Numbered from the stretch's first letter, positions 19,996 through 29,562 are shown. The stretch: 64,000 bases of DNA from Guyparkeria sp. WRN-7 (GCF_001641825.1 NZ_LRFH01000004.1:124001-188000), one strand, 5' to 3'. Made by a program: numbers and translations. The notes: a model not told the origin generated them from the sequence alone.

Positions 19996-21077
19996 CAGCG
20001 CACCTTCATGGTTGCCAGGCCGATGAGAACGAGGATCACCGTGATGATCCAGAAGCGCACGATCACCTTCGGCTCCGGCCAGCCCTTGAGCTCGAAGTGG
20101 TGGTGGATCGGCGCCATGCGGAAGATGCGTTTGCCGGTCAGCTTGAACGAGGCGACCTGGAGCATCACCGAGACGGTCTCGAGAACGAAGATGCCGCCCA
20201 TGATGAACAGCACGATCTCCTGGCGGACCATCACCGCGACGATGCCGAGCGCCGCCCCCAGGGCCAGGGCGCCCACGTCGCCCATGAACACCTGCGCGGG
20301 GTAGCTGTTGAACCAGAGAAAGCCGAGACCGGCGCCGACGATGGTGGCGCAGAAGACGGCCAGCTCGCCCACCCCGCCGATGAACGGCAGACCGAGGTAG
20401 TTGGCGAACTCGTAGTGACCGGTGACATAGGCGAACACGCCCAGACCGGCGGCGACGAGCACGGTGGGCATGATCGCCAGCCCGTCGAGACCGTCGGTCA
20501 GGTTGACCGCATTCGAACTGCCCACCACCACGAAGTAGGTCAGGATCACGAAACCGAAGCCGAGCGGGATCAGCGCGTCCTTGAGCAGCGGGATCAGCAG
20601 GCTGGTCTCGGCCGGCGTCTCGGCAATGGTGAACAGGAACACCGCGGCGAGCAGCGCGACGACCGACTGGCCGAGATACTTCCAGCGCGCGGCCAGCCCG
20701 TCGCTGTTGCGACGCGAGAGCTTGAGGTAGTCGTCCCAGCCGCCGATCACACCGAAGCCCATGGTGGTCAGCAGCGCCACCCAGACGTAGACGTTGCCGA
20801 GGTTGCCCCACAGGAGCATCGAGACGGCAATCGAGATCAGGATCAGCGCCCCGCCCATGGTCGGCGTGCCGGCCTTGGCCAGGTGGGTCTGCGGACCCAG
20901 CTCACGGATCGGCTGGCCCGCCTTGACGCTCTGCAGCCAGCGAATGACGAACGGCCCGATCGCAAGCGAAATCAGCAGGGCCGTGCCCACGCCGAGCATC
21001 GCCCGGAAGGTCAAGTATTCGAATACGCCGAAGAAGCTGGCGTATTGGGTTAGCCATTCAGTCAGCCAGAGCAGCAT
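19995..21077 (-). CDS. mraY: Phospho-MurNAc-pentapeptide transferase MraY
   Basis: MraY transfers phospho-MurNAc-pentapeptide to undecaprenyl phosphate, making lipid I. The 360 residues match the E. coli length exactly. About ten membrane helices are visible. The aspartate-rich active-site blocks are present as GGWDDYLK near 118, [13 protein letters not shown] near 195, and [11 protein letters not shown] near 265. The ATG at 21077 lies inside the 3' end of murF, a 20-base overlap, and has GGAGAGGGC upstream. Confidence 0.98.
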   Translation of the reverse strand: MLLWLTEWLTQYASFFGVFEYLTFRAMLGVGTALLISLAIGPFVIRWLQSVKAGQPIRELGPQTHLAKAGTPTMGGALILISIAVSMLLWGNLGNVYVWVALLTTMGFGVIGGWDDYLKLSRRNSDGLAARWKYLGQSVVALLAAVFLFTIAETPAETSLLIPLLKDALIPLGFGFVILTYFVVVGSSNAVNLTDGLDGLAIMPTVLVAAGLGVFAYVTGHYEFANYLGLPFIGGVGELAVFCATIVGAGLGFLWFNSYPAQVFMGDVGALALGAALGIVAVMVRQEIVLFIMGGIFVLETVSVMLQVASFKLTGKRIFRMAPIHHHFELKGWPEPKVIVRFWIITVILVLIGLATMKVR

Positions 21078-22512
21078 CTTGCCCTCTCCCTGTGGATTCG
21101 TTCCCGGTATCCGGCTCGATGCCGTACTCCTGTGCGAGTGCCTCGCGTACACGCTCGATGCGCATGAATCGCGACCCCTTGAGCAGCACGGTCACGGCTG
21201 TTCCGGCGCGATCGGCCAGCCGGGCGCGCAACGCCTCGATTGCCGCGTCGCTGTCCTCGGTGGTCTCGATGGCATCGGCGGAGCCGCCGCCGGCGTGGTA
21301 GCCCGCGGCGATCGCCGCGGCCCACGGACCGACTGAGATCACTCCGTCGAGTTCCTCGCTGGCGACGAATTCGCCCAGTTGACGGTGCAGGGCTTCAGCC
21401 TCGGCACCCAGTTCGCCCATGCTGCCGAGCACGGCATACCGCTCGCCCGGCTGGCCGGCCAGATAGCCGATGGCCGCACGCATGGATTCGGGGTTGGCGT
21501 TGTAGCTGTCGTCGATCAACCGCCAGCCGTTACGGAGCCGGAGAAGGTCCATGCGGCCCGCCGGCGGCCGGAAAGCGACAAGCCCGGCCGTGACCGCCTC
21601 GAAGGATGCGCCGGCCAGCCGGGCCAGGGCGATCGACGCCAGCAGGTTCATGGCGTTGTGCGCCCCCGGCAGCGGCACGCGCAGGCGATCGATCACCGCG
21701 CGGCCCCGTTCGTCGACCGACAGCTCGTGATGGTCGGCGTCGTATTCGCCGGTCCAGGTGGCCCACTCGCGATGTCGCGGATCAAGCGTGAACGTGTCCG
21801 CCTTCGGCGCGGCTTTGAGCCACTGTTCCGAGCCGGCGGAATCGAGATTGATCAGGGGGCGCGCGGCGTCCGGGCGATGGCGGTAGATCTCGCCCTTCGC
21901 CTCGATGATGCGCTCGACCGAACCGAATTCGCCGACGTGGGCCCGGCCGGCCATGGTGACCATGACGATATCGGGCGCCACCAGTTCGGTCAGCGCGGCG
22001 ATTTCGCCGACGTGGTTCGCGCCCATCTCGACCACGGCGAACCGGGTCTCGGCAGGCCAGTCGAGCAGGGTCAGCGGCACGCCGATCTCGTTGTTGAGAT
22101 TGCCGTGGGTGGCGGCCGTCGGGCCCAGCTCGCCAAGCATGGCGGCGAGCAGTTCCTTGACCGTGGTCTTGCCGCTACTGCCGGTAATCGCGATCACGGT
22201 GGGATCGACGGCCTCGCGCCAGCCTCGGGCCAGGCGACCGAGAGCCGCCAGGGTGTCATCGACGATGACCTGAGGCAGGGAGGCGTCCTCCTGTTCCCGT
22301 TCTACCAGTGCGGCCACCGCCCCCTGCTCGACCGCCTGGCCGAGGAAGGCATGCGCATCGAAATTGGGCCCCTTGAGGGCGACGAACAGGCGCCCCGAGA
22401 GGTCGGCGCGGGTATCGGTACCGACACCGGCAACCGGCGTGGCCGGGTCGGCACCTGGCGACAGGCGCCCGCCGCTCCAGCTGGCGATCTGTTCGAGGGT
22501 CGCGCGGATCAT
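21058..22512 (-). CDS. murF: UDP-MurNAc-tripeptide--D-alanyl-D-alanine ligase MurF
   Basis: MurF adds D-Ala-D-Ala to complete the cytoplasmic pentapeptide precursor. The 484-residue protein has the Mur-ligase ATP loop [12 protein letters not shown] near 115, [11 protein letters not shown] near 165, and the catalytic-domain segment [13 protein letters not shown] near 325. The C-terminus ends [12 protein letters not shown]-like and overlaps mraY by 20 bases. It follows murE with an ATGA overlap. Confidence 0.97.
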   Translation of the reverse strand: MIRATLEQIASWSGGRLSPGADPATPVAGVGTDTRADLSGRLFVALKGPNFDAHAFLGQAVEQGAVAALVEREQEDASLPQVIVDDTLAALGRLARGWREAVDPTVIAITGSSGKTTVKELLAAMLGELGPTAATHGNLNNEIGVPLTLLDWPAETRFAVVEMGANHVGEIAALTELVAPDIVMVTMAGRAHVGEFGSVERIIEAKGEIYRHRPDAARPLINLDSAGSEQWLKAAPKADTFTLDPRHREWATWTGEYDADHHELSVDERGRAVIDRLRVPLPGAHNAMNLLASIALARLAGASFEAVTAGLVAFRPPAGRMDLLRLRNGWRLIDDSYNANPESMRAAIGYLAGQPGERYAVLGSMGELGAEAEALHRQLGEFVASEELDGVISVGPWAAAIAAGYHAGGGSADAIETTEDSDAAIEALRARLADRAGTAVTVLLKGSRFMRIERVREALAQEYGIEPDTGNESTGRGQDAALAD

Positions 22513-24026
22513 GCGGCCACCTCCCGTGCCTGCTCGCGCACCACCAGCCGATCGTCGAACGGCAGGATCTCGCCGCCGATCTCCTGACCGGTCTCGTGAC
22601 CCTTGCCGGCAATCAGCAGGCAGTCACCCGGCTCGCCGCCGGCCAGTCGACGGATGCCGGTGGCGATTGCCTCGCGGCGGTCGATGATCCGTTCGATCGT
22701 CGTGCGGGTCTGCATGCCTGCCACGATCGCCTCGATGATGGCCTCGGGCGATTCGCTGCGCGGATTGTCGCTGGTGACGATCGTCCAGTCGGCCAGTCGC
22801 TCGGCGACAGCGCCCATCAGGGGACGCTTGCCCGGATCCCGATCGCCGCCGGCACCAAACACCACGCCAAGGCGCCGCCCCTCGGGCATGCTCTCGCGCA
22901 GACTCGACAACACGTTCTCAAGCGCATCAGCCGTATGGGCGTAGTCGACCACGGCGGTCATGCCGCGGCCGATGTTGAAACTCTCCATGCGCCCCGGCGG
23001 AGCCTTGAGCCGTCCGACCCGCTCGGCCAGGGACGCCAGCGTCTCGCCAACCACCAGGCGCGCCGCCAGGGCGGCAAGCAGGTTGTCGGCATTGAATCGC
23101 CCGGCGAGCGGCACGCTCAGCGATGCCCGCTCGCCGTGGCCGCTGACCGCCAGCTGCATGCGACCGGCCTCGGCTGTCTCCAGGTGACCGGAGACGATCG
23201 GGCCACAGCCGTTGATGGGCGTGGCAGGCGCCAGGGCGAAGCACAATGTCCGCGGCGCATCCGGACGCGCGGTCAGGGTGGCAAGCATGGTTTCGCTAGC
23301 CGACTGCCCGGCATTGAGCACGGCCTGGCGCAGGCTCGGCAGCGCGAACAGGCGGGCCTTGGCGGCGAGATAGGCGTCGATGTCGCCGTGATAGTCGAAG
23401 TGGTCGCGGCCCAGGTTGGTGAACACGCCGGTGCGGATCGGCAGGCCCTCGACACGACCTTGCGAGAGGGCATGGGAGGAGACCTCCATCACGATCTCGC
23501 GGGCGCCCTCGCGGACCATCGTCGTGATCAACGACCAGTTCTCGATCAGACCCGGCGTGGTGTTTCCGCTCGGCTCGTACTCCGCCCGCGGCGACCACAA
23601 GCCCCAACCGAGGGTGCCGATGACGCCCACCGGCTCGCCGTCGAGACCGATCAGACCGGCGATGAGATGACTCACGGTAGTCTTGCCGTTGGTACCGGTC
23701 ACGGCGGTGATGCTGACCGACTCGGGCGTCCAGCCGTTGGCCTGCCAGATCAGATCGGCAATGACCTCTTCGGGCCGCTCGACGTTGATGACGCCTTCGG
23801 CCGGGGTCAGCCCCGTCCCGAGCACCGCGACCGCGCCCTTTGCCAAGGCGTCGCTCACGAAGCGATCGGCGACATGCGATTGCGTCGGCCGGGCGTAGAA
23901 GAGCGTGCCGGCATCGATCTGCCGGCTGTCATCGCTGATCGCGACAACCCGGCGCTCCGCGGCGCCGGCATGGCGCAGTTCGTGGATCTCGCGCAGATCG
24001 ATTTCGGGGATCTCGACTCGTGCCAT
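22509..24026 (-). CDS. murE: UDP-MurNAc-L-alanyl-D-glutamate--2,6-diaminopimelate ligase MurE
   Basis: MurE adds the third residue of the stem peptide. The 505-residue protein starts MARVEIPEIDLREI at 24026, one base after the ftsI stop. It has the ATP loop VTGTNGKTTVS near 115. The motif SDNPRSESP near 415 contains DNPR, which marks meso-diaminopimelate ligases rather than lysine ligases, so this bacterium should have DAP-type peptidoglycan. Frame extension upstream to 24146 overlaps ftsI and is rejected. Confidence 0.97.
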   Translation of the reverse strand: MARVEIPEIDLREIHELRHAGAAERRVVAISDDSRQIDAGTLFYARPTQSHVADRFVSDALAKGAVAVLGTGLTPAEGVINVERPEEVIADLIWQANGWTPESVSITAVTGTNGKTTVSHLIAGLIGLDGEPVGVIGTLGWGLWSPRAEYEPSGNTTPGLIENWSLITTMVREGAREIVMEVSSHALSQGRVEGLPIRTGVFTNLGRDHFDYHGDIDAYLAAKARLFALPSLRQAVLNAGQSASETMLATLTARPDAPRTLCFALAPATPINGCGPIVSGHLETAEAGRMQLAVSGHGERASLSVPLAGRFNADNLLAALAARLVVGETLASLAERVGRLKAPPGRMESFNIGRGMTAVVDYAHTADALENVLSSLRESMPEGRRLGVVFGAGGDRDPGKRPLMGAVAERLADWTIVTSDNPRSESPEAIIEAIVAGMQTRTTIERIIDRREAIATGIRRLAGGEPGDCLLIAGKGHETGQEIGGEILPFDDRLVVREQAREVAA

Positions 24027-24027
24027 G

Positions 24028-25797
24028 TCAGCCAGCCCCCCGCTCTTGACTGCTTTCCGCCACCACGGCGGGCACGTCGCCGGCCACCTGCCCGGCGGGC
24101 AGCTCGGGCAGGTCGTCAGGCCGGATGTTGAGCATGCGCAGCGCACCGTTCATCACCCGCTGGAATACCGGGGCGGCCACGTCACCGGCGTAGACCTTGC
24201 CGGCGGTCGGGCGGTGCAGCACGACCACCAGTGCCAGGCGCGGGTCGGTGGCCGGCGCGACACCGGCGAAGACGGTGTTGTAGTCGGTCTTCGAGTAGCC
24301 CCCCTTGCCCAGACGGCGAACCGTGCCGGTCTTGCCGGCGACCTGGAAGCCGGTGATCGCCGCCTTGGGGGCCGTGCCGGTCGGCGAGACCACCGAGCGC
24401 AGCATGCCGACCACCTGGTCGGCAACCGGAGCGTCGAAAACGGGGCTCGGCTCGGGCAGGGTGTCGCGGCGCAACAGGCTGGGGGTGAGGTACTGACCGC
24501 CGTTTGCCAGTGCGACATAAGCGCTGGCCAACTGCAATGGCGTGACAGCCAGACCGTAACCGTAGCTGTGGGCAGCGGTGTCGGCTGCCCGCCAGTCGCG
24601 CCACAAGCTCAACGACCCCGCGGCCTCGCCCGGGAAGCCCACGCCGGTGATGCGACCGAAGCCCAGCCCGCGGTACGTCTGCCAGAGCCGCTCGGCGCCG
24701 ATGTCCTCGGCCAGCATGCTCGCCCCGACGTTGCTCGACTTCTCGAGCAGGCCGGTCATGTCGAGCGTGCCGTAATTGCGGTGATCGTGGATGGTAAAGC
24801 CACCCACACGGCGGTAGCCGGGCTCGGTATCGACCGTATCGCTCGCCTGCCAGCGCCCGGTGGCAAGCGCGGTAGCGACGGTGAACGGCTTGACCGCCGA
24901 GCCCGGTTCGAACTGGTCGACGATCGCGTGGTTGCGCGTCACCGACGGGTCGATGGTGGCGCGGTTGTTGGGGTTGAACGACGGCGCGCTGGCCATCGCC
25001 AGCACCTCGCCGGTGGCGACGTTCATCAGTACCGCGGAGCCCGCCAGCGCCTGCTGCTCCTCGATCGCGTGCGTCAGCTCGCGATAGGCCAGGTACTGCA
25101 GCCGACGATCGATCGACAGGGCGAGATCCTGACCCGGCCGCGCCTGCTGGACCACACCCAGATCCGCGATCTCGCGACCGTCGCCGTCCTTGAGGATGCG
25201 TCGCTTGCCCGGTGTGCCTGAGAGCAACTGGTCGAAGCTCAGCTCGACGCCGGCCTGGCCCTCGTCGTCGATGTTGGCAAAGCCGAGCAGCGGCGCGGTG
25301 ACGTCCGCGGTGGGGTAGAAACGCTTGTACTCGCGCTTGAGACCCACGCCCGGCAGTGCCGCATCACGCACCGCGCTCGCGACGCTCGGGCGCACCTGGC
25401 GCGCGACGTAGAGGAAGCGGCGCTTGGCGTAGTCACGCACGCGCTTGTTCAGCTCGGCCACCGGGCGGTCAAGAATGGCGGCCAGTCGGCCGACGGCTTC
25501 CGGGTGGCCGGCGATCACCTTTGGATCGATCCAGACGGCGTGCATGGCGACGCTGATCGCCAGCGGCTCGCCATGGCGGTCGGTAATCATGCCGCGGTGA
25601 GCGGCGATGGTCTGCAGGCGCTGGTGGCGGTCGCCGCCCTGTTCGGCGTAGAAATCGTGTTCGGTCACCTGGAGCTGTACCGCACGTCCCACGAGCACGA
25701 GTGCCGCGGCGGCGAACACCAGCAGCACGATGCCGGCACGCCAGCGCACGCCCAGCCAGCTGGCCCAGTGCAGGATGCCGTCCCAGAGCGCCTTCAT
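24028..25797 (-). CDS. ftsI: Septal peptidoglycan transpeptidase FtsI (PBP3)
   Basis: FtsI crosslinks septal peptidoglycan together with FtsW. The 589 residues have one N-terminal membrane helix at about 22-42, a PBP dimerisation domain, and a transpeptidase domain. All three active-site motifs are present: SxxK as SAVK near residue 300, SxN as SSN near 353, and KTG near 488. It overlaps ftsL by ATGA and stops one base before murE. Confidence 0.98.
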   Translation of the reverse strand: MKALWDGILHWASWLGVRWRAGIVLLVFAAAALVLVGRAVQLQVTEHDFYAEQGGDRHQRLQTIAAHRGMITDRHGEPLAISVAMHAVWIDPKVIAGHPEAVGRLAAILDRPVAELNKRVRDYAKRRFLYVARQVRPSVASAVRDAALPGVGLKREYKRFYPTADVTAPLLGFANIDDEGQAGVELSFDQLLSGTPGKRRILKDGDGREIADLGVVQQARPGQDLALSIDRRLQYLAYRELTHAIEEQQALAGSAVLMNVATGEVLAMASAPSFNPNNRATIDPSVTRNHAIVDQFEPGSAVKPFTVATALATGRWQASDTVDTEPGYRRVGGFTIHDHRNYGTLDMTGLLEKSSNVGASMLAEDIGAERLWQTYRGLGFGRITGVGFPGEAAGSLSLWRDWRAADTAAHSYGYGLAVTPLQLASAYVALANGGQYLTPSLLRRDTLPEPSPVFDAPVADQVVGMLRSVVSPTGTAPKAAITGFQVAGKTGTVRRLGKGGYSKTDYNTVFAGVAPATDPRLALVVVLHRPTAGKVYAGDVAAPVFQRVMNGALRMLNIRPDDLPELPAGQVAGDVPAVVAESSQERGAG

Positions 25798-26054
25798 CGG
25801 AACACCACCGTGACGTTGTCCTCGGTCGGCTGATGCATGCCGAGCTCCTCGGTCGCGATGCGCTCGATCCGCCCCTGCGCGGTAAGCGTGCCCTCCTCGA
25901 GCTGCAGCTCGGCATAGGTACCCTCGAGCCGCTCGATACCATCGCGCGTGGCCGCGATCTCCTGGGTAAGTCGACGATCGTCAGCGACCAGCAGGACCAC
26001 CGCGAAGGCGCTCGCGACGACCAGCACCAGCAGGATGAGGTTCAGGGCCCTCAT
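25794..26054 (-). CDS. ftsL: Cell division protein FtsL
   Basis: FtsL is a small bitopic protein that binds FtsB and FtsQ. The 86 residues comprise a single N-terminal membrane helix (about 4-23) and a coiled coil (DDRRLTQEIAATRDGIERLE and onward), ending in a short beta tail DNVTVVFR. It lies between rsmH and ftsI with ATGA overlaps on both sides, the expected position. Sequence conservation in this family is low, so the call rests on size, topology and position. Confidence 0.93.
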   Translation of the reverse strand: MRALNLILLVLVVASAFAVVLLVADDRRLTQEIAATRDGIERLEGTYAELQLEEGTLTAQGRIERIATEELGMHQPTEDNVTVVFR

Positions 26055-26974
26055 GCCGCTCGCTCCGCCACCCGCATGATGGCGCTGCGCGCCCGCGGGT
26101 TGTTCCGGATCTCGTCCTTGCCGGCACGGACCGCCTTGCCGATCCGCTTGAGGGCCACCGGACCGGTCGGGTTGCCGAAGAAGTCCTTGCCGGCGGTGCT
26201 GTGATCGCGGATGAAGCGCTTGACGATGCGATCTTCCAGCGAGTGGAAACTGATCACCACCAGCCGGCCGCCGGGACGCAGGTGTTCGAGCGATTGCTCG
26301 AGCGCCTGCGTGATCTCGTCGAGTTCCTGATTGATGTAGAGACGGATCGCCTGAAAGGTGCGGGTAGCCGGGTGCTTGTTGGGATCGCGCCGCGGAATGG
26401 CGGCGACGATGCAGTCGACCAGCTGCTGGGTGCGGGTGAACGGCTGCTCGCGGCGTCGCTCGACGATCGCCGCGGCGATGCGCCGTGCGAAACGCTCCTC
26501 GCCCAGACGGAAGAGCACGTCGCGAATCTCCTCTTCCTCTGCCACCGCCAGCCAGTCGGCCGCCGACGGGCCATGGCTCTGATCCATGCGCATGTCCAGC
26601 GGGCCGTCATAGCGGAAGGAGAAGCCGCGTTCGGCCTGGTCGAGCTGCGGCGAGGAGACACCCAGATCGAACATCACGCCATGGACGGGTGCTGTCACGT
26701 CGTTCTCGACCAGGGCATCGCCCCAGCCGGAGAACGGGGCCTTTATAAAGGAGAAGCGGCTGTCCTCGTCAGCCAGCCGCGCGGCACTCTCGGCCGCCTC
26801 GGCATCACGATCGAAGCCGACCAGCCGACCCTTGTCGGACAGGCGCGCGAGAATGGCGCGACTGTGACCGCCCCGACCGAAGGTGCCGTCGACATAGGTG
26901 CCCGACGCGTCGATGACGAGCGCATCGACCGCCTCGTCGCGCATCACCGTGTCGTGGCTGGGGTCGAAGGTCAT
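26051..26974 (-). CDS. rsmH: 16S rRNA (cytosine-1402-N4)-methyltransferase RsmH (MraW)
   Basis: RsmH methylates N4 of C1402 in the 16S rRNA decoding centre. The 307-residue product starts at the ATG overlapping the mraZ stop (ATGA) and reads MTFDPSHDTVMRDEAVDAL. The SAM-binding segment DGTFGRGGHSRAIL is near residue 28. Conserved GVMFDLGVSSPQLDQAERGFSF (shortened here to its key parts DLGVSSPQLD and RGFSF) and a C-terminal FHSLEDRIVKRF block are present. The frame stays open upstream through mraZ, but that extension is not homologous. Confidence 0.97.
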   Translation of the reverse strand: MTFDPSHDTVMRDEAVDALVIDASGTYVDGTFGRGGHSRAILARLSDKGRLVGFDRDAEAAESAARLADEDSRFSFIKAPFSGWGDALVENDVTAPVHGVMFDLGVSSPQLDQAERGFSFRYDGPLDMRMDQSHGPSAADWLAVAEEEEIRDVLFRLGEERFARRIAAAIVERRREQPFTRTQQLVDCIVAAIPRRDPNKHPATRTFQAIRLYINQELDEITQALEQSLEHLRPGGRLVVISFHSLEDRIVKRFIRDHSTAGKDFFGNPTGPVALKRIGKAVRAGKDEIRNNPRARSAIMRVAERAA

Positions 26975-27423
26975 AGCGACAGGGTCTCCAGGGCGGTCGG
27001 CAGCTGGTCGTCCTCGTCCGACTGGTCGAGGAAGTCCTCGGTCATCTCGGTCCACAGGTCCTGTGACCAGAGCTCGAGCTTCTTGCCCTGCCCGACGAGT
27101 ACCGCCGGCTTTTCCAGCTTGGCGTGGGCGCGCAGGGCGGGCGGAATGACGATGCGAGCCGCGGAGTCGAACTCCACCTGGGTGGCATGACCGATCAGCA
27201 TCCGCTTGATGCGGTTGGCCGTCTTGTTGAATGACGGCAGGGCGTCGATCTGCTTCTCGATGTCGAGCCAGGTGCTCAGCGGATAGATAAGGAGGCAGTG
27301 CTCCTGCGTGTCGATGGTGAGAATCAGCTGGTTATCATCCTGGGCAAACGCCTCCCGATGACGCGTGGGCATGGCCAGGCGTCCTTTGGCGTCGAGATTC
27401 AGGTTGGTGATGCCCCGGAACAC
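26971..27423 (-). CDS. mraZ: Transcriptional regulator / dcw repressor MraZ
   Basis: MraZ is an AbrB-like DNA-binding protein that represses its own dcw operon. The protein is 150 residues, starting MFRGITNLNLDAKGRLAMP; the second half of the tandem AbrB-like fold begins near residue 75 (IKRMLIGHATQVEFD) with the companion motif DSAARIVIPP. Its start codon is GTG (27421-27423), fixed by the family N-terminus MFRG. That GTG is the third member of a 10-base repeat series upstream that looks like the MraZ operator, so repressor binding would cover the translation start region in the DNA. It heads the 15-gene cluster. Confidence 0.97.
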   Translation of the reverse strand: MFRGITNLNLDAKGRLAMPTRHREAFAQDDNQLILTIDTQEHCLLIYPLSTWLDIEKQIDALPSFNKTANRIKRMLIGHATQVEFDSAARIVIPPALRAHAKLEKPAVLVGQGKKLELWSQDLWTEMTEDFLDQSDEDDQLPTALETLSL

Positions 27424-27447
27424 TTTTTCCCACTTTTTCCCACTTTT
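27421..27447 (-). promoter_or_regulatory. MraZ boxes (direct repeats) including the mraZ start codon
   Basis: Reading the minus strand, AAAAGTGGG occurs twice with a 10-base period (GTGGG at 27439-27443 and 27429-27433, five A's between), followed by AAAAAGTG whose GTG is the start codon. MraZ is known to bind such direct repeats (GTGGG-N5 or AAAGTG boxes) upstream of mraZ. The boxes sit just downstream of the predicted transcription start. Confidence 0.85.
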
Positions 27448-27461
27448 CTACACCTGCGCGC

Positions 27462-27490
27462 ACTATAGCCCCACCCCGAGACCCGTTCAA
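27462..27490 (-). promoter_or_regulatory. Sigma70 promoter of the dcw cluster (Pmra)
   Basis: Minus-strand TTGAAC (27485-27490), a 17-base spacer, and TATAGT (27462-27467): 5/6 at the -35 with ideal spacing and a good -10. Predicted initiation is near 27455, giving a leader of about 32 bases that is largely occupied by the MraZ boxes. Confidence 0.85.
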
Positions 27491-27765
27491 GAAAAAGCCG
27501 GGATTTTTCTTTTTGCCACAAGGAGTTAGCCGACAAAGAGCAAAAAAAATGCGGGCTGTTTTTAGATAAAAACAGTGAGTTACCTCGGATAGGTAACAAA
27601 GCGCACGAGGATGCGCGGGAGCGCATCAGCGCGGCACTTGCGTGCCGGTGGGGGAAAGTGGGAGAGATTTGTCGCCACCGTGGCTGCCAAGGACGACAGC
27701 CGGGACGACAGCCGGACGGATCGCCCGGAACGCGGCGGACGCACGTGGCCGCCGCGAGGGATTGG
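27491..27765. other. AT-rich then GC-rich structured spacer between mraZ and rnpB
   Basis: No protein gene is convincing here. The first 110 bases are unusually AT-rich for this genome. Four perfect hairpins follow one another: CTGTTTTT/AAAAACAG (27556-27575), GTTACCT/AGGTAAC (27579-27597), GATGCGC/GCGCATC (27610-27627) and CGGCAC/GTGCCG (27632-27647). A fifth, CGCGGCGG/CCGCCGCG, is at 27731-27756. Read on the minus strand, the AT-rich hairpin is followed six bases later by TTTTTTTT. This could be a small RNA, the terminator region of rnpB, or both. Confidence 0.5.
27648..27662 (+). promoter_or_regulatory. Possible second MraZ box pair, opposite orientation
   Basis: GTGGG-GGAAA-GTGGG: two GTGGG units with a five-base spacer, the same geometry as the boxes before mraZ but on the plus strand and about 205 bases upstream of them. 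It could be a distal operator or chance in G-rich sequence. Confidence 0.35.
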
Positions 27766-28120
<355 letters not shown>

Positions 28121-28128
28121 GGCGGCGG

Positions 28129-28156
28129 AGTATAACGGAGCACAGCGGCGTGTCGA
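28129..28156 (-). promoter_or_regulatory. rnpB promoter
   Basis: Minus-strand TCGACA (28151-28156), a 16-base spacer, and TATACT (28129-28134), placing initiation at about 28120, exactly the predicted RNA 5' end. Both boxes match 5/6 of consensus. Confidence 0.75.
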
Positions 28157-28282
28157 GCGCTCCGTCACCGCACACCCCCAACCTGCCCGTGCAAACAGCC
28201 TGCATCCGGTAGACTCTCCCCCGGTCGGGCGTCCCATTCACCCGTCCATTCAGTTACGACACGTCCCACCGCGAGTACTGTC

Positions 28283-29446
28283 ATGGCAAAAGCACTTCCC
28301 CAGTCACTGCAATCCCTGTACGCCGAAATGGCCGACCCCGCTCAAAGTGCGGTCGACTGCCACCGAGCCGCGGACGTGATCGACTGGGTCTACCGGGAGG
28401 AATGGCAGGCAGACACCATCGAGCGCGACCGGCTCGAATGGCTGCTTGGATGGATGCGCCACTGCCACGATCCGCGCCGTTTCGAAATCGCCGACGGGCT
28501 GTGCGTCGCCCTGATCGGAGAGGGACACCTCGAGCGGGCCGCCTCGCTGGCCGGCGACCTGCTCGAGGAACACCCCGATCCGGGACTGACCCACACGCTC
28601 GCACTGGCCCGCGCCGCCAGTGGCGAGAACCGTGAAGCCATCGGCCTGTTGACCGACCTGGTCGCCCGACCCGAGTTCGAGCAACTGCCGGCCGAGGTCG
28701 CCACCCAGGTACATCTCGACCTCGCGACCCTCCATCGGGGCCAGGGCAGCCTCTTCAAGGCCATCCCGGCACTGACGAAGGCGGTCGAGACCGCCGCACG
28801 GGCCGACGATCCGGTCTTCCTCGAACAGGCCGCGGACGCGCTGATCGAGCAGCTGGTCGAACAGGGGGGCGCAGACGAGGCCGTCGAGATCCTGTCGCCC
28901 TGGCTCGACGATCGACGCACCGGGCTCTGGCAACGGGTACTGACACGGCTTGGTAGCCACCTCGAGCCGGCCATGCGCGAGCGCGGCATGGACCTGATGA
29001 TCGCCGCGGGCGACTACCGCACCGTGCTGAATCTCCTCATCGATGCGGCCACACGTGACGAGCAGGCACTGCTGCTGGCATTCACCGCCGCCCTGGCCCT
29101 GCGGGCCCCGGTCGAGGCGACCTGCCCACTGGCCGCTCGACTGCTGGCCAGCGACGAGGCCCGTCGCGGCGAGAGCGCGCCGCTGATCGCCGCCGCCTCG
29201 GTCGCCGTTGCCGAAATCCAGGAAGACAAGAATGCGGCGCAGGCAAAATGGCATCGTGACGGCGTGGTCCAGCTGATCAGCGTCGCCAAGCATCACGGCA
29301 TCCTGGAAGAGGAGGTGCGCGACTGGGCCGAGACCGAGGGTCTTTACCACGAGCACGGCGTGATCGAACGCGCGGCGCGCCACTGCCTGGAAAAGATCGA
29401 GCAACCGCCTGAGTGGCTGCGGCAAAAGCTGACCACTACCGAATGA
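28283..29446 (+). CDS. Helical-repeat protein of unknown function (387 aa)
   Basis: I do not recognise a named family. The protein is soluble and almost wholly alpha-helical, with repeated paired helices resembling tetratricopeptide (TPR-like) repeats. Examples are HLERAASLAGDLLEEHPDP, TLALARAASGENREAIGLL and LDLATLHRGQGSLFKAIPAL. There is no signal peptide or membrane helix. Such folds usually hold protein complexes together. It is transcribed alone, divergently from rnpB, and has a strong terminator after it. The start at 28283 is the first ATG and gives a normal N-terminus. Confidence 0.85.
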   Translation: MAKALPQSLQSLYAEMADPAQSAVDCHRAADVIDWVYREEWQADTIERDRLEWLLGWMRHCHDPRRFEIADGLCVALIGEGHLERAASLAGDLLEEHPDPGLTHTLALARAASGENREAIGLLTDLVARPEFEQLPAEVATQVHLDLATLHRGQGSLFKAIPALTKAVETAARADDPVFLEQAADALIEQLVEQGGADEAVEILSPWLDDRRTGLWQRVLTRLGSHLEPAMRERGMDLMIAAGDYRTVLNLLIDAATRDEQALLLAFTAALALRAPVEATCPLAARLLASDEARRGESAPLIAAASVAVAEIQEDKNAAQAKWHRDGVVQLISVAKHHGILEEEVRDWAETEGLYHEHGVIERAARHCLEKIEQPPEWLRQKLTTTE

Positions 29447-29464
29447 GCCACACCGGCCAGCCAT

Positions 29465-29497
29465 AAAAAAGCCCCGCCATTTCGGCGGGGCTTTTTT
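29465..29497. terminator. Bidirectional terminator between the repeat protein and the H-NS gene
   Basis: GCCCCGCC/GGCGGGGC stem with a five-base loop, flanked by AAAAAA and TTTTTT. It serves both converging genes. Confidence 0.93.
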
Positions 29498-29562
29498 CAT
29501 TTCGCTCGCTCGCCGCGAGACAAGCCAGCGAGCGAGTCGGCCGCATAACGGCCGAACCGAAA

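Noticed and set aside
18535-20811. 758-codon frame reading from mraY into murD
   Set aside because: Only the part from 19995 onward is homologous to MurD; the upstream part is an open reading of mraY in another frame.
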